From NCBI GenBank assembly GCA_016293495.1, contig JAEDED010000018.1:1-45086 (forward strand): a DNA stretch of 45,086 nt, read 5' to 3'. The position numbers and the translations under genes were made by a program. Every line of letters begins with the position of its first letter. Within the stretch, counting starts at the first letter, position 1. Source of the stretch: Treponema sp. Its GTDB lineage: Bacteria; Spirochaetota; Spirochaetia; Treponematales; Treponemataceae. Below are positions 32,003 through 40,030 of this stretch, one piece after another. A model generated the notes under the pieces. The model saw only the letters and a program-made list of their open reading frames with translations. It made no database searches and was not told the DNA's origin.

Positions 32003-33496
32003 ATGAAATATATAATGGCTTTTGATGCGGGAACAACTTCCAACCGCTGTATTATCTTTGATAAAAAAGGAAACATCTGTTCTGTTGCTCAGCGTGAGTT
32101 CAAACAGATTTATCCAAAAGCAGGATGGGTTGAGCATGATGCAAACGAAATCTGGGCAACCCAGTACGGTGTCGCAGCAGAAGCCATGCAGAAAATCGGT
32201 GTAAGCGCAAAAGACATTGCCGCCATCGGTATTACAGACCAGCGAGAAACAACCATTGTCTGGGACAAAGCAACCGGTGAACCTGTTTACAACGCAATCG
32301 TATGGCAGTGCCGCCGTACATCTGAATATTGTGATTCCTTAAAAGATAAAGGCCTTGAAGATTCCTTCAGAGAAAAAACCGGTCTTATTATCGATGCCTA
32401 CTTTTCTGCAACAAAACTCAAATGGATTTTAGACAACGTAAAAGGTGCCCGTCAGCGGGCTGAAAAGGGAGAACTTCTTTTCGGCACTGTAGAAACCTGG
32501 CTCATCTGGAAATTAACAAAAGGCAAAGTTCACATCACTGATTATTCAAATGCATCCCGCACAATGATGTTCAACATCAACACTCTTGAATGGGACAAAG
32601 ATATTCTCGAGGAACTTGATATTCCTAAATGCATGCTTCCGACTCCAATGCCATCAAGCTGCATTTACGGCGAAACAGATTCTGATTACTTCGGACATCC
32701 GATTAAAATCGCCGGTGCTGCCGGAGACCAGCAGAGTGCCCTTTTCGGCCAGACCTGTTTTACCAGAGGTGAAGCTAAAAACACTTACGGCACCGGCTGC
32801 TTTATGCTGATGAACACTGGTAACAAACCGGTATTTTCAAACAACGGATTATTAACAACAATTGCGTGGGGATTAAACGGCAAAGTTAACTATGCCCTCG
32901 AAGGGTCCGTTTACGTTGCAGGCGCTTCAATCCAATGGCTCCGCGACGAAATGCACATTATCGACTCTGCCCCGGAAGCTGACTACATGGCTTCGCGCGT
33001 TCCTGATACAAACGGCTGTTATGTAATTCCAGCATTTACAGGTCTTGCCGCACCATACTGGGATCAGTACGCACGCGGAACAGTTGTAGGCCTTACACGC
33101 GGTGTAAACAAATATCACTTTATCCGTGCAACACTTGAATCAATTGCATATTCAACTTACGACCTTGCCCAGCAGATGGAAAAAGATCTTGGATTAAAAA
33201 TCAAATCCTTAAAAGTTGACGGCGGTTCAAGCAAGTCAGACTTTTTAATGCAGGTTCAGTCAGACCTTCTGGACAAGGAACTTCTACGCCCGACCTGTAT
33301 TGAAACAACTGCAATGGGCGCTGCATACCTTGCAGGTCTTGCAGTAGGATACTGGACCAGCACTGACGAAATTAAAAAGAACTGGAAGGTCTCAAAAACT
33401 TACAAGAGTTCCATTACAAAAGAAAATCGCGAAAAAAGAATCAAAGGCTGGCACAAAGCAGTAAAATATGCAATGGGCTGGGCAAAAGACGAATAA
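32003..33496 (+). CDS. glpK: glycerol kinase
   Basis: 497 residues, the usual length. FGGY kinase that converts glycerol to sn-glycerol-3-phosphate with ATP. Features: MAFDAGTTSNRCIIFDKKG, IGITDQRETTIVWDKATGEP, VWQCRRTSEYCD, GAAGDQQSALFGQTCF (catalytic Asp), YGTGCFMLMNTG and LKVDGGSSKSDFLMQ. It starts 3 nt after the acyltransferase, and its TAA overlaps the next ATG (TAATG). No glpF or glpD is next to it, which points to lipid synthesis rather than simple glycerol use. Confidence 0.96.
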   Translation: MKYIMAFDAGTTSNRCIIFDKKGNICSVAQREFKQIYPKAGWVEHDANEIWATQYGVAAEAMQKIGVSAKDIAAIGITDQRETTIVWDKATGEPVYNAIVWQCRRTSEYCDSLKDKGLEDSFREKTGLIIDAYFSATKLKWILDNVKGARQRAEKGELLFGTVETWLIWKLTKGKVHITDYSNASRTMMFNINTLEWDKDILEELDIPKCMLPTPMPSSCIYGETDSDYFGHPIKIAGAAGDQQSALFGQTCFTRGEAKNTYGTGCFMLMNTGNKPVFSNNGLLTTIAWGLNGKVNYALEGSVYVAGASIQWLRDEMHIIDSAPEADYMASRVPDTNGCYVIPAFTGLAAPYWDQYARGTVVGLTRGVNKYHFIRATLESIAYSTYDLAQQMEKDLGLKIKSLKVDGGSSKSDFLMQVQSDLLDKELLRPTCIETTAMGAAYLAGLAVGYWTSTDEIKKNWKVSKTYKSSITKENREKRIKGWHKAVKYAMGWAKDE

Positions 33497-33783
33497 TGGC
33501 TAAAGCAAAAAAAGTCAGATATCAGCTTCGCTTTTACGGTCAGGTTCAGGGCGTTGGCTTTCGTTACACTGCAAACACACTCGCACAAAGCATCGGTATT
33601 ACTGGCTGGGTTATGAATGACTTTGACGGAACAGTTTTAATGCAGGCGCAGGGAACTGAATCGCAGATTGAAAATCTCATCGACAGACTCCACAACGGAG
33701 TTTACATCGAAATCGCTAACATAGAAAAAACTCCTTTATCTGTTGATACAGATGAAAGGAGTTTCAGAATCAGAGGCTGGTAG
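33496..33783 (+). CDS. acyP: acylphosphatase
   Basis: 95 residues. Hydrolyses carboxyl-phosphate bonds of acyl phosphates. The active-site loop is FYGQVQGVGFRYTA (phosphate loop with catalytic Arg) and the catalytic Asn is in GWVMNDFDGTVLMQAQG. The C-terminus SFRIRGW is typical. It shares one base with the stop of glpK, so it is translationally coupled. Placed behind an acyltransferase and glpK, it might tune acyl-phosphate levels for phospholipid synthesis; that is inference. Confidence 0.93.
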   Translation: MAKAKKVRYQLRFYGQVQGVGFRYTANTLAQSIGITGWVMNDFDGTVLMQAQGTESQIENLIDRLHNGVYIEIANIEKTPLSVDTDERSFRIRGW

Positions 33784-33829
33784 TTTTTATTCTACCCTTT
33801 CGTTTATTTTACTTCTTCACATTTTCTAC

Positions 33830-34064
33830 TCAACCATTTGTATTGGTGTTAAATCGTTCATCTAAAAAAGTTCTCCCTTTTTCATAAGTTCTGGCATAAA
33901 CGTATGTAAGGTTTTCCATCACAGGTCCATAATTAATACGGTTATCTGTGTTCGTAGCATAATAAAAGCCTAAGTCAGAAAGATAATACTTCTTTTATAA
34001 TTTCCGCTTCATCGTAAAAATCACGTATCTTTTGCAAATAGGATTCACGCTTAAAATATTTCAT
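33830..34064 (-). pseudogene. remnant of a DUF4143-type AAA ATPase
   Basis: A good ribosome site (AGGTG) and ATG 34064 begin MKYFKRESYLQKIRDFYDE, the usual first helix of archaeal-type AAA/DUF4143 ATPases. After 29 codons the frame stops. The neighbouring frame then reads YLSDLGFYYATNTDN-RINYGPVMENL-YVYAR, which belongs to the C-terminal DUF4143 domain, and ends at TGA near 33830. The Walker region and middle of the protein (several hundred residues) are gone. This is an internal deletion plus frameshift. The rest of the 33784-34344 gap shows nothing else convincing. Confidence 0.7.
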
Positions 34065-34344
34065 TTTCACCTCAATTTCAGCATAATTTTATGCTAAACG
34101 AACGTTATTTACAAGTTATGGGGGTTTATTTTTACATTTAGGTAAATTCTACCCCGTTAAATAACTTTTAACACTTTACTCTAATTCTTCCGATTTCTCA
34201 TTGAAATAATCAAAAATATTCTGCAAATTATTCGTGCTCGTGCACATAGACAGAAGTAAATTTTAATGTTATATTTTATTTATATAGGGAATTTTGAAAT
34301 TCCTTCACTTACACTTATTACTGCAGCTGCAGACTGGAGTTTTT

Positions 34345-35322
34345 ATGTCAGCAATTGAAAAAAAACCTTTAGTAACTGATTTGTACACAGCAGATCCTTC
34401 TGCTCACGTATTCAACGGAAAAATTTACATCTACCCTTCACATGACCGCGACATCGATGTTGAAAATAACGATAACGGTGACCAGTACGACATGACTGAC
34501 TATCATGTTTACGAAATGGATGATGAAAATACAATGCCACGCGACTGTGGTGTTGTTCTCGATATTAAAGATATTCCATGGGCTTCAAAACAGGTCTGGG
34601 CTCCGGACTGTGCAGAAAAAGACGGAAAATATTATTTCTTCTTCCCTGCTCGCGACAAAGAAGGTTTCTTCAGAGTCGGTGTTGCAATCGGAGATTCTCC
34701 ACGCGGACCTTTTAAAGCTGAACCAGATTACATCAAGGGAACTTTCTCAATCGACCCATGTATCTTCCCTGACACAGATAAAAACTACTATCTTACATTC
34801 GGCGGAATCTGGGGCGGCCAGCTTGATAAATACCGCAACAATGTTTACAACGATGCAAACAAAGAACCAGAAGGCGATGAACTTGCAATGTGTCCAAAAA
34901 TTGCAAAGATGAATCCTGACATGAAAACTCTGGCAGAAGAACCAAAAGATCTCGTAATCGTTGACGAAAACGGAAAGCCTCTTACAGGAAAAGATCACGA
35001 CCGCCGCTACTTTGAAGACCCTTGGCTTTTCAAAAAAGGCGACACATATTACTTTACATACTCAACAGGTGATACACACTTCTTAAACTGGTCAACATCT
35101 AAAAATGTTTACGGTCCATACACATTCGGCGGAAAGATTTTAACACCAGTACTCGGTTGGACAACACACCACTCTATCCTTGAATACAACGGAAAATGGT
35201 ATCTGTTCTACCACGACTGTGAACTTTCAAACGGTGTAAACCAGAAGAGAAACGTTAAGTTCCGTGAATTGAAGTTTGATGCAAACGGTGCAATCATCGA
35301 AATGGACGGAATGGACAAATAA
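34345..35322 (+). CDS. GH43-family glycoside hydrolase
   Basis: 325 residues from ATG 34345 (GGAG 5 nt upstream); no signal peptide with this start, so cytoplasmic. Five-bladed propeller features: TADPSAHVFNGKIYIYPSHD (base Asp 17), WAPDCAEKDGKYYFFFPA, FSIDPCIFPDTDKNYYLTF (Asp that tunes the acid), RRYFEDPWLFKKGDTYYFTY (acid Glu) and TTHHSILEYNGKWYLFYHD. Family members are beta-xylosidases or alpha-L-arabinofuranosidases on plant hemicellulose oligomers. A cytoplasmic location fits processing of imported oligosaccharides and ties to the ChvE-type pentose uptake in this window. Monocistronic with a strong terminator. Confidence 0.92.
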   Translation: MSAIEKKPLVTDLYTADPSAHVFNGKIYIYPSHDRDIDVENNDNGDQYDMTDYHVYEMDDENTMPRDCGVVLDIKDIPWASKQVWAPDCAEKDGKYYFFFPARDKEGFFRVGVAIGDSPRGPFKAEPDYIKGTFSIDPCIFPDTDKNYYLTFGGIWGGQLDKYRNNVYNDANKEPEGDELAMCPKIAKMNPDMKTLAEEPKDLVIVDENGKPLTGKDHDRRYFEDPWLFKKGDTYYFTYSTGDTHFLNWSTSKNVYGPYTFGGKILTPVLGWTTHHSILEYNGKWYLFYHDCELSNGVNQKRNVKFRELKFDANGAIIEMDGMDK

Positions 35323-35344
35323 GACAGAAGAATATTCTGATTAT

Positions 35345-35400
35345 AAAAAAGGAACTGCTCTGAAGTGAACAAACACTTCGCTTATGGCAGTTCCTTTTTT
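35345..35400 (+). terminator. terminator of the GH43 gene
   Basis: GGAACTGC (35351-35358) pairs with GCAGTTCC (35387-35394), with an A-run before and T-run after, so it can work in both directions. Confidence 0.85.
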
Positions 35401-35427
35401 TCTAAGCACTTTTTCCCATACAGCAGG

Positions 35428-35462
35428 CTTTCGCGTATTGTATTTCCTACAACGCGCGAAAG
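35428..35462. terminator. long hairpin in the GH43-GH25 gap
   Basis: CTTTCGCG-x-ATTGTA pairs with TACAAC-x-CGCGAAAG around 5 nt (about 14 pairs with one mismatch and one wobble), then a T-rich tract. It could be a backup terminator or part of a small repeat element. Next to it on minus, a 19-codon ORF (MTELELKIYDALRKIFRAL) is too short to call. Confidence 0.4.
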
Positions 35463-35556
35463 ATTTTTCTTAGCGCATCATAGATTTTTAATTCAAGCTC
35501 AGTCATTTTATCTTAATTTATCTACCTAAACTTTTTTTAACCGACCTTACTTGTAC

Positions 35557-36411
35557 TTACTTATTCTTAATTATCTGAACATCAAGATCATATGGCGCTT
35601 TAATATCGCCTTCTTTTTCTGCATACTGCCAAAACTCAAAAGCGTAAGGACTCTGAGGCTGCTCTTCATAATCAGCATACCATATTACATAATCTTTTAA
35701 TTTTGCCATATCAAATTCATAAGCTTCCCAGAGCATATTGCTGTACACACCGGGAATGTATCCGGCTTTCTTTACTGCTTCACAGAACACGATTGCATTC
35801 TTAGTAAACTGCTCGCCTGTAATGTTATCAGAACGTGCAGGATCATCACGGATAATTTCAGGGTCGTAAAAAACAGGAAGCGTAATTTTATGACCTTTGA
35901 TTTCTTTTAATACAAGTGCAGCTTCTTCAAGTGCCTCTTTTTCTGAATCTGCCTGAGAGAAAATATAAACGCCTACATCAAGTCCTGCTTCAACTGCACC
36001 CTTAATGTTTTTCTGAAAATTTTCATCGGCTTTTAACTTTCCGCTCTGATAGCCTCTAAAGCCGCAGCGCAGAATGACAAATTCAATTCCGTCTTTCTTA
36101 AGCTTTTTCCAGTCGACTTCACCATCATGGCGCGAGATATCAACTCCAAGCCTGATGCGGTAATTTTCATCGCCGGTATATGTCATATGTGTTTTTGCTT
36201 TGTTTAATTTGAAGCATTCTTTTTTTGTCTGAACAGCCGGAACTTCGGGATTGATTACGGTTTTAAATTCTGTTCCGAATACATCCCTGAAAAGAAATTT
36301 CTGTCCGCTGCTTTCAGAATGTTTTTTCTGGATTTCTGTGTAATCACGGTCGTAAGCAAAAAGACTGGCCGTCATAAAGAATGCGCAAAGAAGCAAAAAT
36401 ATTTTTTTCAT
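35557..36411 (-). CDS. GH25-type lysozyme (exported)
   Basis: 284 residues with signal peptide (IFLLLCAFFMTASLFA-YD). Residues 85-284 match the GH25 muramidase barrel: RLGVDISRHDGEVDWKKLKK, GIEFVILRCGFRGYQSG, AVEAGLDVGVYIFSQA, LPVFYDPE, GYIPGVYSNMLWEAYE and a final DLDVQI. The usual catalytic D-x-E pair appears as Asp-Pro-Glu in FYDPE. It would cut the MurNAc-GlcNAc bond of peptidoglycan in the periplasm, probably in cell-wall turnover. The second hydrolase gene of the window (with 20317). Standing alone, no ribosome site oddities. Confidence 0.9.
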   Translation of the reverse strand: MKKIFLLLCAFFMTASLFAYDRDYTEIQKKHSESSGQKFLFRDVFGTEFKTVINPEVPAVQTKKECFKLNKAKTHMTYTGDENYRIRLGVDISRHDGEVDWKKLKKDGIEFVILRCGFRGYQSGKLKADENFQKNIKGAVEAGLDVGVYIFSQADSEKEALEEAALVLKEIKGHKITLPVFYDPEIIRDDPARSDNITGEQFTKNAIVFCEAVKKAGYIPGVYSNMLWEAYEFDMAKLKDYVIWYADYEEQPQSPYAFEFWQYAEKEGDIKAPYDLDVQIIKNK

Positions 36412-36468
36412 TATAATTTCCTGCTTTATAAATACTAATTTCCTGAATTATAAATATTATGTATCTGA

Positions 36469-36873
36469 TTAAATCTTTCCACGCTCTTTAAGAATTTTTT
36501 CTACCGCTTCTACCATTTCGTAAACAAGCGCGTCACAGTGAGGTTTTCTCTGTCCGCCAGCTTCGGCATTTGCTTTTAACAGGTCTTTGCAGTCAAGCAT
36601 CTGATTGTGGCGGTTTTTAAAATCATTAATAATTTTCTGAGTTGTCGCAGGCTCTTCTGCATCGAACATTCCTAATGTCATCAAGGCACCAACAACAGCA
36701 CCACATGTAATTCCAGATTTCATCCCGGCGCCAAAAGCCTGAGCGATTTTATATGCAGTTTCATCATCAAGATTTAAATCCTGAGTAAATGACATTAATA
36801 CTGACTGTGCACAGTTGTGATGAGGAACTTCGATTGCACGGATTTCTTTTGCCTTTTCAAGATATTTAGACAT
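36469..36873 (-). CDS. C_GCAxxG_C_C family protein (putative redox/metal protein)
   Basis: 134 residues. The first Cys lies in HHNCAQSVLMSF; the GCAxxG motif appears as ITCGAVVGALMTLGM (Cys-Gly-Ala-x-x-Gly); then come Cys in MLDCKDLL and Cys in KPHCDALVYEMVE. This four-Cys pattern defines the family, which is thought to bind a metal or cofactor but has no proven function. AGGAG precedes the ATG. It lies downstream of a NifX-type protein on the same strand; the two families are often neighbours, so a shared metal-cluster role is plausible. Confidence 0.88.
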   Translation of the reverse strand: MSKYLEKAKEIRAIEVPHHNCAQSVLMSFTQDLNLDDETAYKIAQAFGAGMKSGITCGAVVGALMTLGMFDAEEPATTQKIINDFKNRHNQMLDCKDLLKANAEAGGQRKPHCDALVYEMVEAVEKILKERGKI

Positions 36874-36931
36874 AATTATTCTCCTGTGTCTGTTTTTAAT
36901 TCTTTATTCTTTATTTTTTCTTTTGAGTTTT

Positions 36932-37291
36932 TTAGTGCTGGTGATGTTCGCCGTGATGACTGCATTTTGCATCCGGGTTATCTTTTAATGTACCGGCAAG
37001 ATATGAAGCGATGGCATCGTCAGGATTACCAGTAATACCTGCAAACTGTTTAATACCTGCATTATTCAAAGCATCAATTGCTCCCTGACCGCGATTTCCG
37101 AGAATAAGAATTTCTATTCCAAGATCTTTAAGATATGTTGCAAGATCATGGTGTCCAAAGCCGCCGTTACCGATTACCTTTGAACTTAAAACTTTACCAT
37201 CTTCGATTTCATAAACCTTGAAGGCCTGAGTTTTTCCAAAGTGCTGGAAAATTGAATTAGACAATGAATCGTATGTTGCTGCTATTTTCAT
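36932..37291 (-). CDS. NifX/NifB-type dinitrogenase-cofactor-binding domain protein
   Basis: 119 residues from ATG 37291 (AGGAG upstream). Small alpha/beta domain of the Nitro_FeMo-Co family: MKIAATYDSLSNSIFQHFGK, FKVYEIEDGKVLSSKVIG, GGFGHHDLATYLKDLGIEIL and GNRGQGAIDALNNAGIKQF. The C-terminus is His-rich (CSHHGEHHQH), suggesting metal binding. In organisms without nitrogenase such proteins are thought to carry Fe-S or metal clusters. No nif genes are in view. Just downstream of the MocR regulator on the same strand and followed by the C_GCAxxG protein, so the three may be one functional set. Confidence 0.88.
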   Translation of the reverse strand: MKIAATYDSLSNSIFQHFGKTQAFKVYEIEDGKVLSSKVIGNGGFGHHDLATYLKDLGIEILILGNRGQGAIDALNNAGIKQFAGITGNPDDAIASYLAGTLKDNPDAKCSHHGEHHQH

Positions 37292-37345
37292 TTTACGCTC
37301 CTGTTCTTCATTATACACGAACAATTTGTAATTGTCAGTTTATTT

Positions 37346-38746
37346 TCATTTGATAATTAAACTGAATGTTTTTAATGCTGACTTTAATTTCTGAATATTC
37401 ATATTTGAATAATTTAGAATAAACTGATGCTTGTTGTCAGGTTGTTCTGTCATATAGTGATCTGTTACAGAACTGATTTTGATTTTTTCTTTAAGCAGAA
37501 GTTCTTTAACCTTGCTGTCAGAAAGTTTAGTATTCAATTCAAGAATAAAATGAAGTCCAGAATCATTCTCTAAAATCCGGCATTGTTTTTCAGTAAAATA
37601 ATTATTGATAATCTCAATGACTTGCGAACGGGTTCTGCCGTAATGGAGCCGCATTCTGTTAATATGCTTTTCAAAAAATCCCTGGCTAATAAATTCCGCG
37701 AGAGTGTACTGTTCAAAAGTTGAAACAGGGCACGAATAAAATGAAAGCTTTTCATAAAATTCATTGGCAAGATGAGCCGGCAGAATCATATAACTGATTC
37801 GGATTGTAGACGAAAGCGATTTAGAAAAAGTATTCATATAAATTACTTTTTCATTTGTATCAAGACTCATCATCGGAGGAATCGGTTTTCCATTTAACCG
37901 GAATTCACTGTCATATTCATCTTCGATTATATAACGTCCATCTTTTTCGTTTGCCCAAGAAAGAATTTCATATCGTCGGGTTACCGGCATAGAAATCCCG
38001 GTCGGAAAGTGATGAGTCGGACTTATATGCGCAATGTCAGCCTTAACCTTTTTCAATTCACTTACAATCATTCCGTTAGAATCAAGACCCGCATACATTG
38101 GTTTTATATTATTAATTTCGTAAATACTTTTAAGTTTGTAATAACCGGGATTTTCAATACAATAATTTTTCTTGTCACCAAGCAGCTTAATTAAAATTCC
38201 GTAAAGATATTCAGTTCCTGCACCAACAATGATTCTATCAGGATCAACATTAATTCCACGAAAAGAATGCAGATGTCCTGCAATTGCAGTACGAAGACTT
38301 TCTACACCACCACATGGAGAAACCTGCATCAGTTCCTTTTCATTTTCAGAAATAACAGAGCGCATTGTTTTCGCCCAGACTGAAAACGGAAAATTTGAAC
38401 TTTCTATGCGATTCGAAGAAAAATCAAAAACAATATCATTATCAATCTCAGGAATTTTTATCTCTGTCTTTTTATTATTCTTAATCGAAAAATCCTGTTT
38501 AATCTGAGGTAATTCTGAAACAAAATACCCTTTCTTTGGAATAGTATAAATATAACCTTCACTGATTAACTGATCGTATGCATTCTCAATTGAAATTGTA
38601 CTCACACCCAGATTGGCTGCGAGCATTCGTTTTGAAGGAAGTTTAGAATTTGGATTAAGAATTCCTGAAATAATATCGCGCTTTATAAAGTTATATAATT
38701 GTTTATAAATCGGACCTTTGGAATTTGAAAAATCATAAGTTAACAT
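37346..38746 (-). CDS. MocR/PdxR-type regulator (GntR HTH fused to aminotransferase fold)
   Basis: 466 residues. Residues 1-75 form a GntR winged helix (PIYKQLYNFIKRDIISGIL, KLPSKRMLAANLGVSTISIE, ISEGYIYTIPKKGYFV). Residues 105-466 form a type-I PLP aminotransferase domain, with SPTHHFPTGISMPVTRRYEI, EDEYDSEFRLNGKPIPPM and the PLP lysine in MNTFSKSLSSTIRISYMILP. MocR proteins use PLP or an amino acid-PLP adduct as effector. Targets can include pdx, gab or transport genes. The neighbouring NifX and C_GCAxxG genes are downstream on the same strand and are possible targets, but no specific site was seen. Confidence 0.93.
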   Translation of the reverse strand: MLTYDFSNSKGPIYKQLYNFIKRDIISGILNPNSKLPSKRMLAANLGVSTISIENAYDQLISEGYIYTIPKKGYFVSELPQIKQDFSIKNNKKTEIKIPEIDNDIVFDFSSNRIESSNFPFSVWAKTMRSVISENEKELMQVSPCGGVESLRTAIAGHLHSFRGINVDPDRIIVGAGTEYLYGILIKLLGDKKNYCIENPGYYKLKSIYEINNIKPMYAGLDSNGMIVSELKKVKADIAHISPTHHFPTGISMPVTRRYEILSWANEKDGRYIIEDEYDSEFRLNGKPIPPMMSLDTNEKVIYMNTFSKSLSSTIRISYMILPAHLANEFYEKLSFYSCPVSTFEQYTLAEFISQGFFEKHINRMRLHYGRTRSQVIEIINNYFTEKQCRILENDSGLHFILELNTKLSDSKVKELLLKEKIKISSVTDHYMTEQPDNKHQFILNYSNMNIQKLKSALKTFSLIIK

Positions 38747-38755
38747 ATAATTATA

Positions 38756-38938
38756 CTAATAAAGCTTTCTGATCATTCTCTGTTCGTATTCAAACTTTTC
38801 AAGAGGCTTGTCAATTTTAAGAACATCAAAATGAATTCTGTGAATTAAATTTAATGATGAGCTTCCAGTTCCAAAGTCATCAATTGCAACGCGAACGCCT
38901 TTACTCTGAAGCTTTTCTACAAATTCCTTTAAATAGAT
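38756..38938 (-). pseudogene. C-terminal fragment of an EAL-domain protein
   Basis: An open stretch of about 60 codons with no start: YLKEFVEKLQSKGVRVAIDD-FGTGSSSLNLIHRI, then FDVLKIDKPLEKF. The DDFGTGxSSL and LKID motifs are diagnostic of EAL phosphodiesterases that cleave cyclic di-GMP. It ends at TAG 38758-38756; a TAA bounds it upstream. The rest of the EAL domain and any sensor are missing, so it is non-functional. It marks the left edge of the decayed accessory region. Confidence 0.85.
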
Positions 38939-39004
38939 TTATATCACTTGAATTAAAACAAATCAATTCCCAAAGAATATTATATGAAAATTTCAGAAAG
39001 ATAT

Positions 39005-39184
39005 TTAAGTAGTTAAAAAACAAAATTTAAGCATTTTTCCATTTTCACCGGATTCTGTTATTATTTCATTTAGTTGATTAACCCATCCAATAGTCAGCGT
39101 TCCATTAGGGGCATATACAACGACACCTTCTCCTAAAGCATCTGCTAATTCCTGTGCATAAGATATATTCTCTCCATTACTAGT
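39005..39184 (-). pseudogene. fragment resembling the C-terminus of an Rhs/polymorphic toxin
   Basis: An open stretch of about 60 codons between stops, without a start: NGENISYAQELADALGEGVV, VYAPNGTLTIG and ENGKMLKF. The order FAQ-LA-AL-G, V-AP, GTLTIG, then G-(W/M)-F resembles the tail found in many Rhs and polymorphic-toxin C-termini. It lies opposite in strand to the Rhs tip at 40031, so the two are not one reading frame. Medium-low certainty. The next 260 bases (39188-39452) hold nothing I can identify. Confidence 0.45.
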
Positions 39185-39452
39185 CTACCGGTCTAGCGCG
39201 ACACTGCACGAATATAAAAATACTACTTTTGTAGATTTTTCCCAATTGGGATGAGCTTTTATCATATTGTTATAACTCTTCTACCCTCATTTTATTTTCG
39301 GGTATTATCAGACTGTACTTTTATGATAACCTTTCAAAACTAAACATGATTCGTGCCAAATATGCCAGATGTGAGGGGGGAATAAAATCTGACTACAAAA
39401 ACCAAAATTATTGTGTTATATTATATTTAAGAGATAAAATTGGATGTGAAAA

Positions 39453-39692
39453 ATGCCATACGACATATTAGAAAAGACAATTAATTCATTACCTGAAGCC
39501 GCTGTTATTGAACTAACTCATTATGTACAGTATTTAGCTTCCGTTTATTCTACAAAAGAAAAAGACACTTCAGTTACCGCGAGAATCAATGAATTTCTTC
39601 AGAAGAATCCAGATGCATTTTCAGAATTCAAAACAATGCAAAAAGCTTCGTTAAGTGCTGTGAGGAAGTTAACAAAAAATGATTCGTGGTGA
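39453..39692 (+). CDS. MazE-like antitoxin (DUF2281-type)
   Basis: 79 residues, acidic-helical, opening MPYDILEKTINSLPEAAVIE followed by LTHYVQYLASVYSTKEKD. The DUF2281-style start and disordered charged tail are common in antitoxins that precede PemK/MazF toxins. It overlaps the toxin gene by 14 bp, so translation is coupled. Weak ribosome site (GGATGTGA). The family name is tentative; the antitoxin role rests mainly on the overlapping toxin. Confidence 0.75.
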   Translation: MPYDILEKTINSLPEAAVIELTHYVQYLASVYSTKEKDTSVTARINEFLQKNPDAFSEFKTMQKASLSAVRKLTKNDSW

Positions 39693-40017
39693 TATTTGGT
39701 GGGTTGACTTTGGAGAACCTTTAGGCAGTGAACCTAGATGGCGTCGGCCTGCAATAATTGTCCAGTCAGATGATTTTAATAAGAGTGACATGAACACAAC
39801 TATTGTTATTCCTCTTACAACAAATTTAAAATTGGCTGAATTTCCCGGAAATGTACTTTTATCAAAAGAAGAATCAAAATTATCGAAAGATTCCGTGGCT
39901 GTTATCCCTCAAATTACAGTGATAGATAGAATAAGATTGCTTGAGCATATGTCTATTTTACCTATATTGTCTATGAAAAATATTTCTGAAGGAATTAAAT
40001 TAATTTTAGCTGTGTAA
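39679..40017 (+). CDS. MazF/PemK endoribonuclease toxin
   Basis: 112 residues. SH3-like fold of mRNA interferases: MIRGDIWWVDFGEPLGSEP, RRPAIIVQSDDFN, TTIVIPLTTNLKLAEFPGNV, LSKDSVAVIPQITVIDR. The Arg in RGDIWWVDF and the Ser/Thr in VIPLTT are active-site positions. It cuts single-stranded mRNA at short motifs. Its TAA (40015-40017) directly abuts the truncated Rhs reading frame, showing that the pair sits in or replaces part of an Rhs gene. Confidence 0.9.
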   Translation: MIRGDIWWVDFGEPLGSEPRWRRPAIIVQSDDFNKSDMNTTIVIPLTTNLKLAEFPGNVLLSKEESKLSKDSVAVIPQITVIDRIRLLEHMSILPILSMKNISEGIKLILAV

Positions 40018-40030
40018 AACAAATGGCAAT

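Noticed and set aside
33496..33783. Alternative minus-strand ORFs over glpK/acyP
   Set aside because: Shadows of well-conserved glycerol kinase and acylphosphatase.
39188..39452. Possible coding sequence or insertion-sequence end in the gap before MazE
   Set aside because: No frame of useful length, no terminal inverted repeats and no similarity to known proteins by eye.
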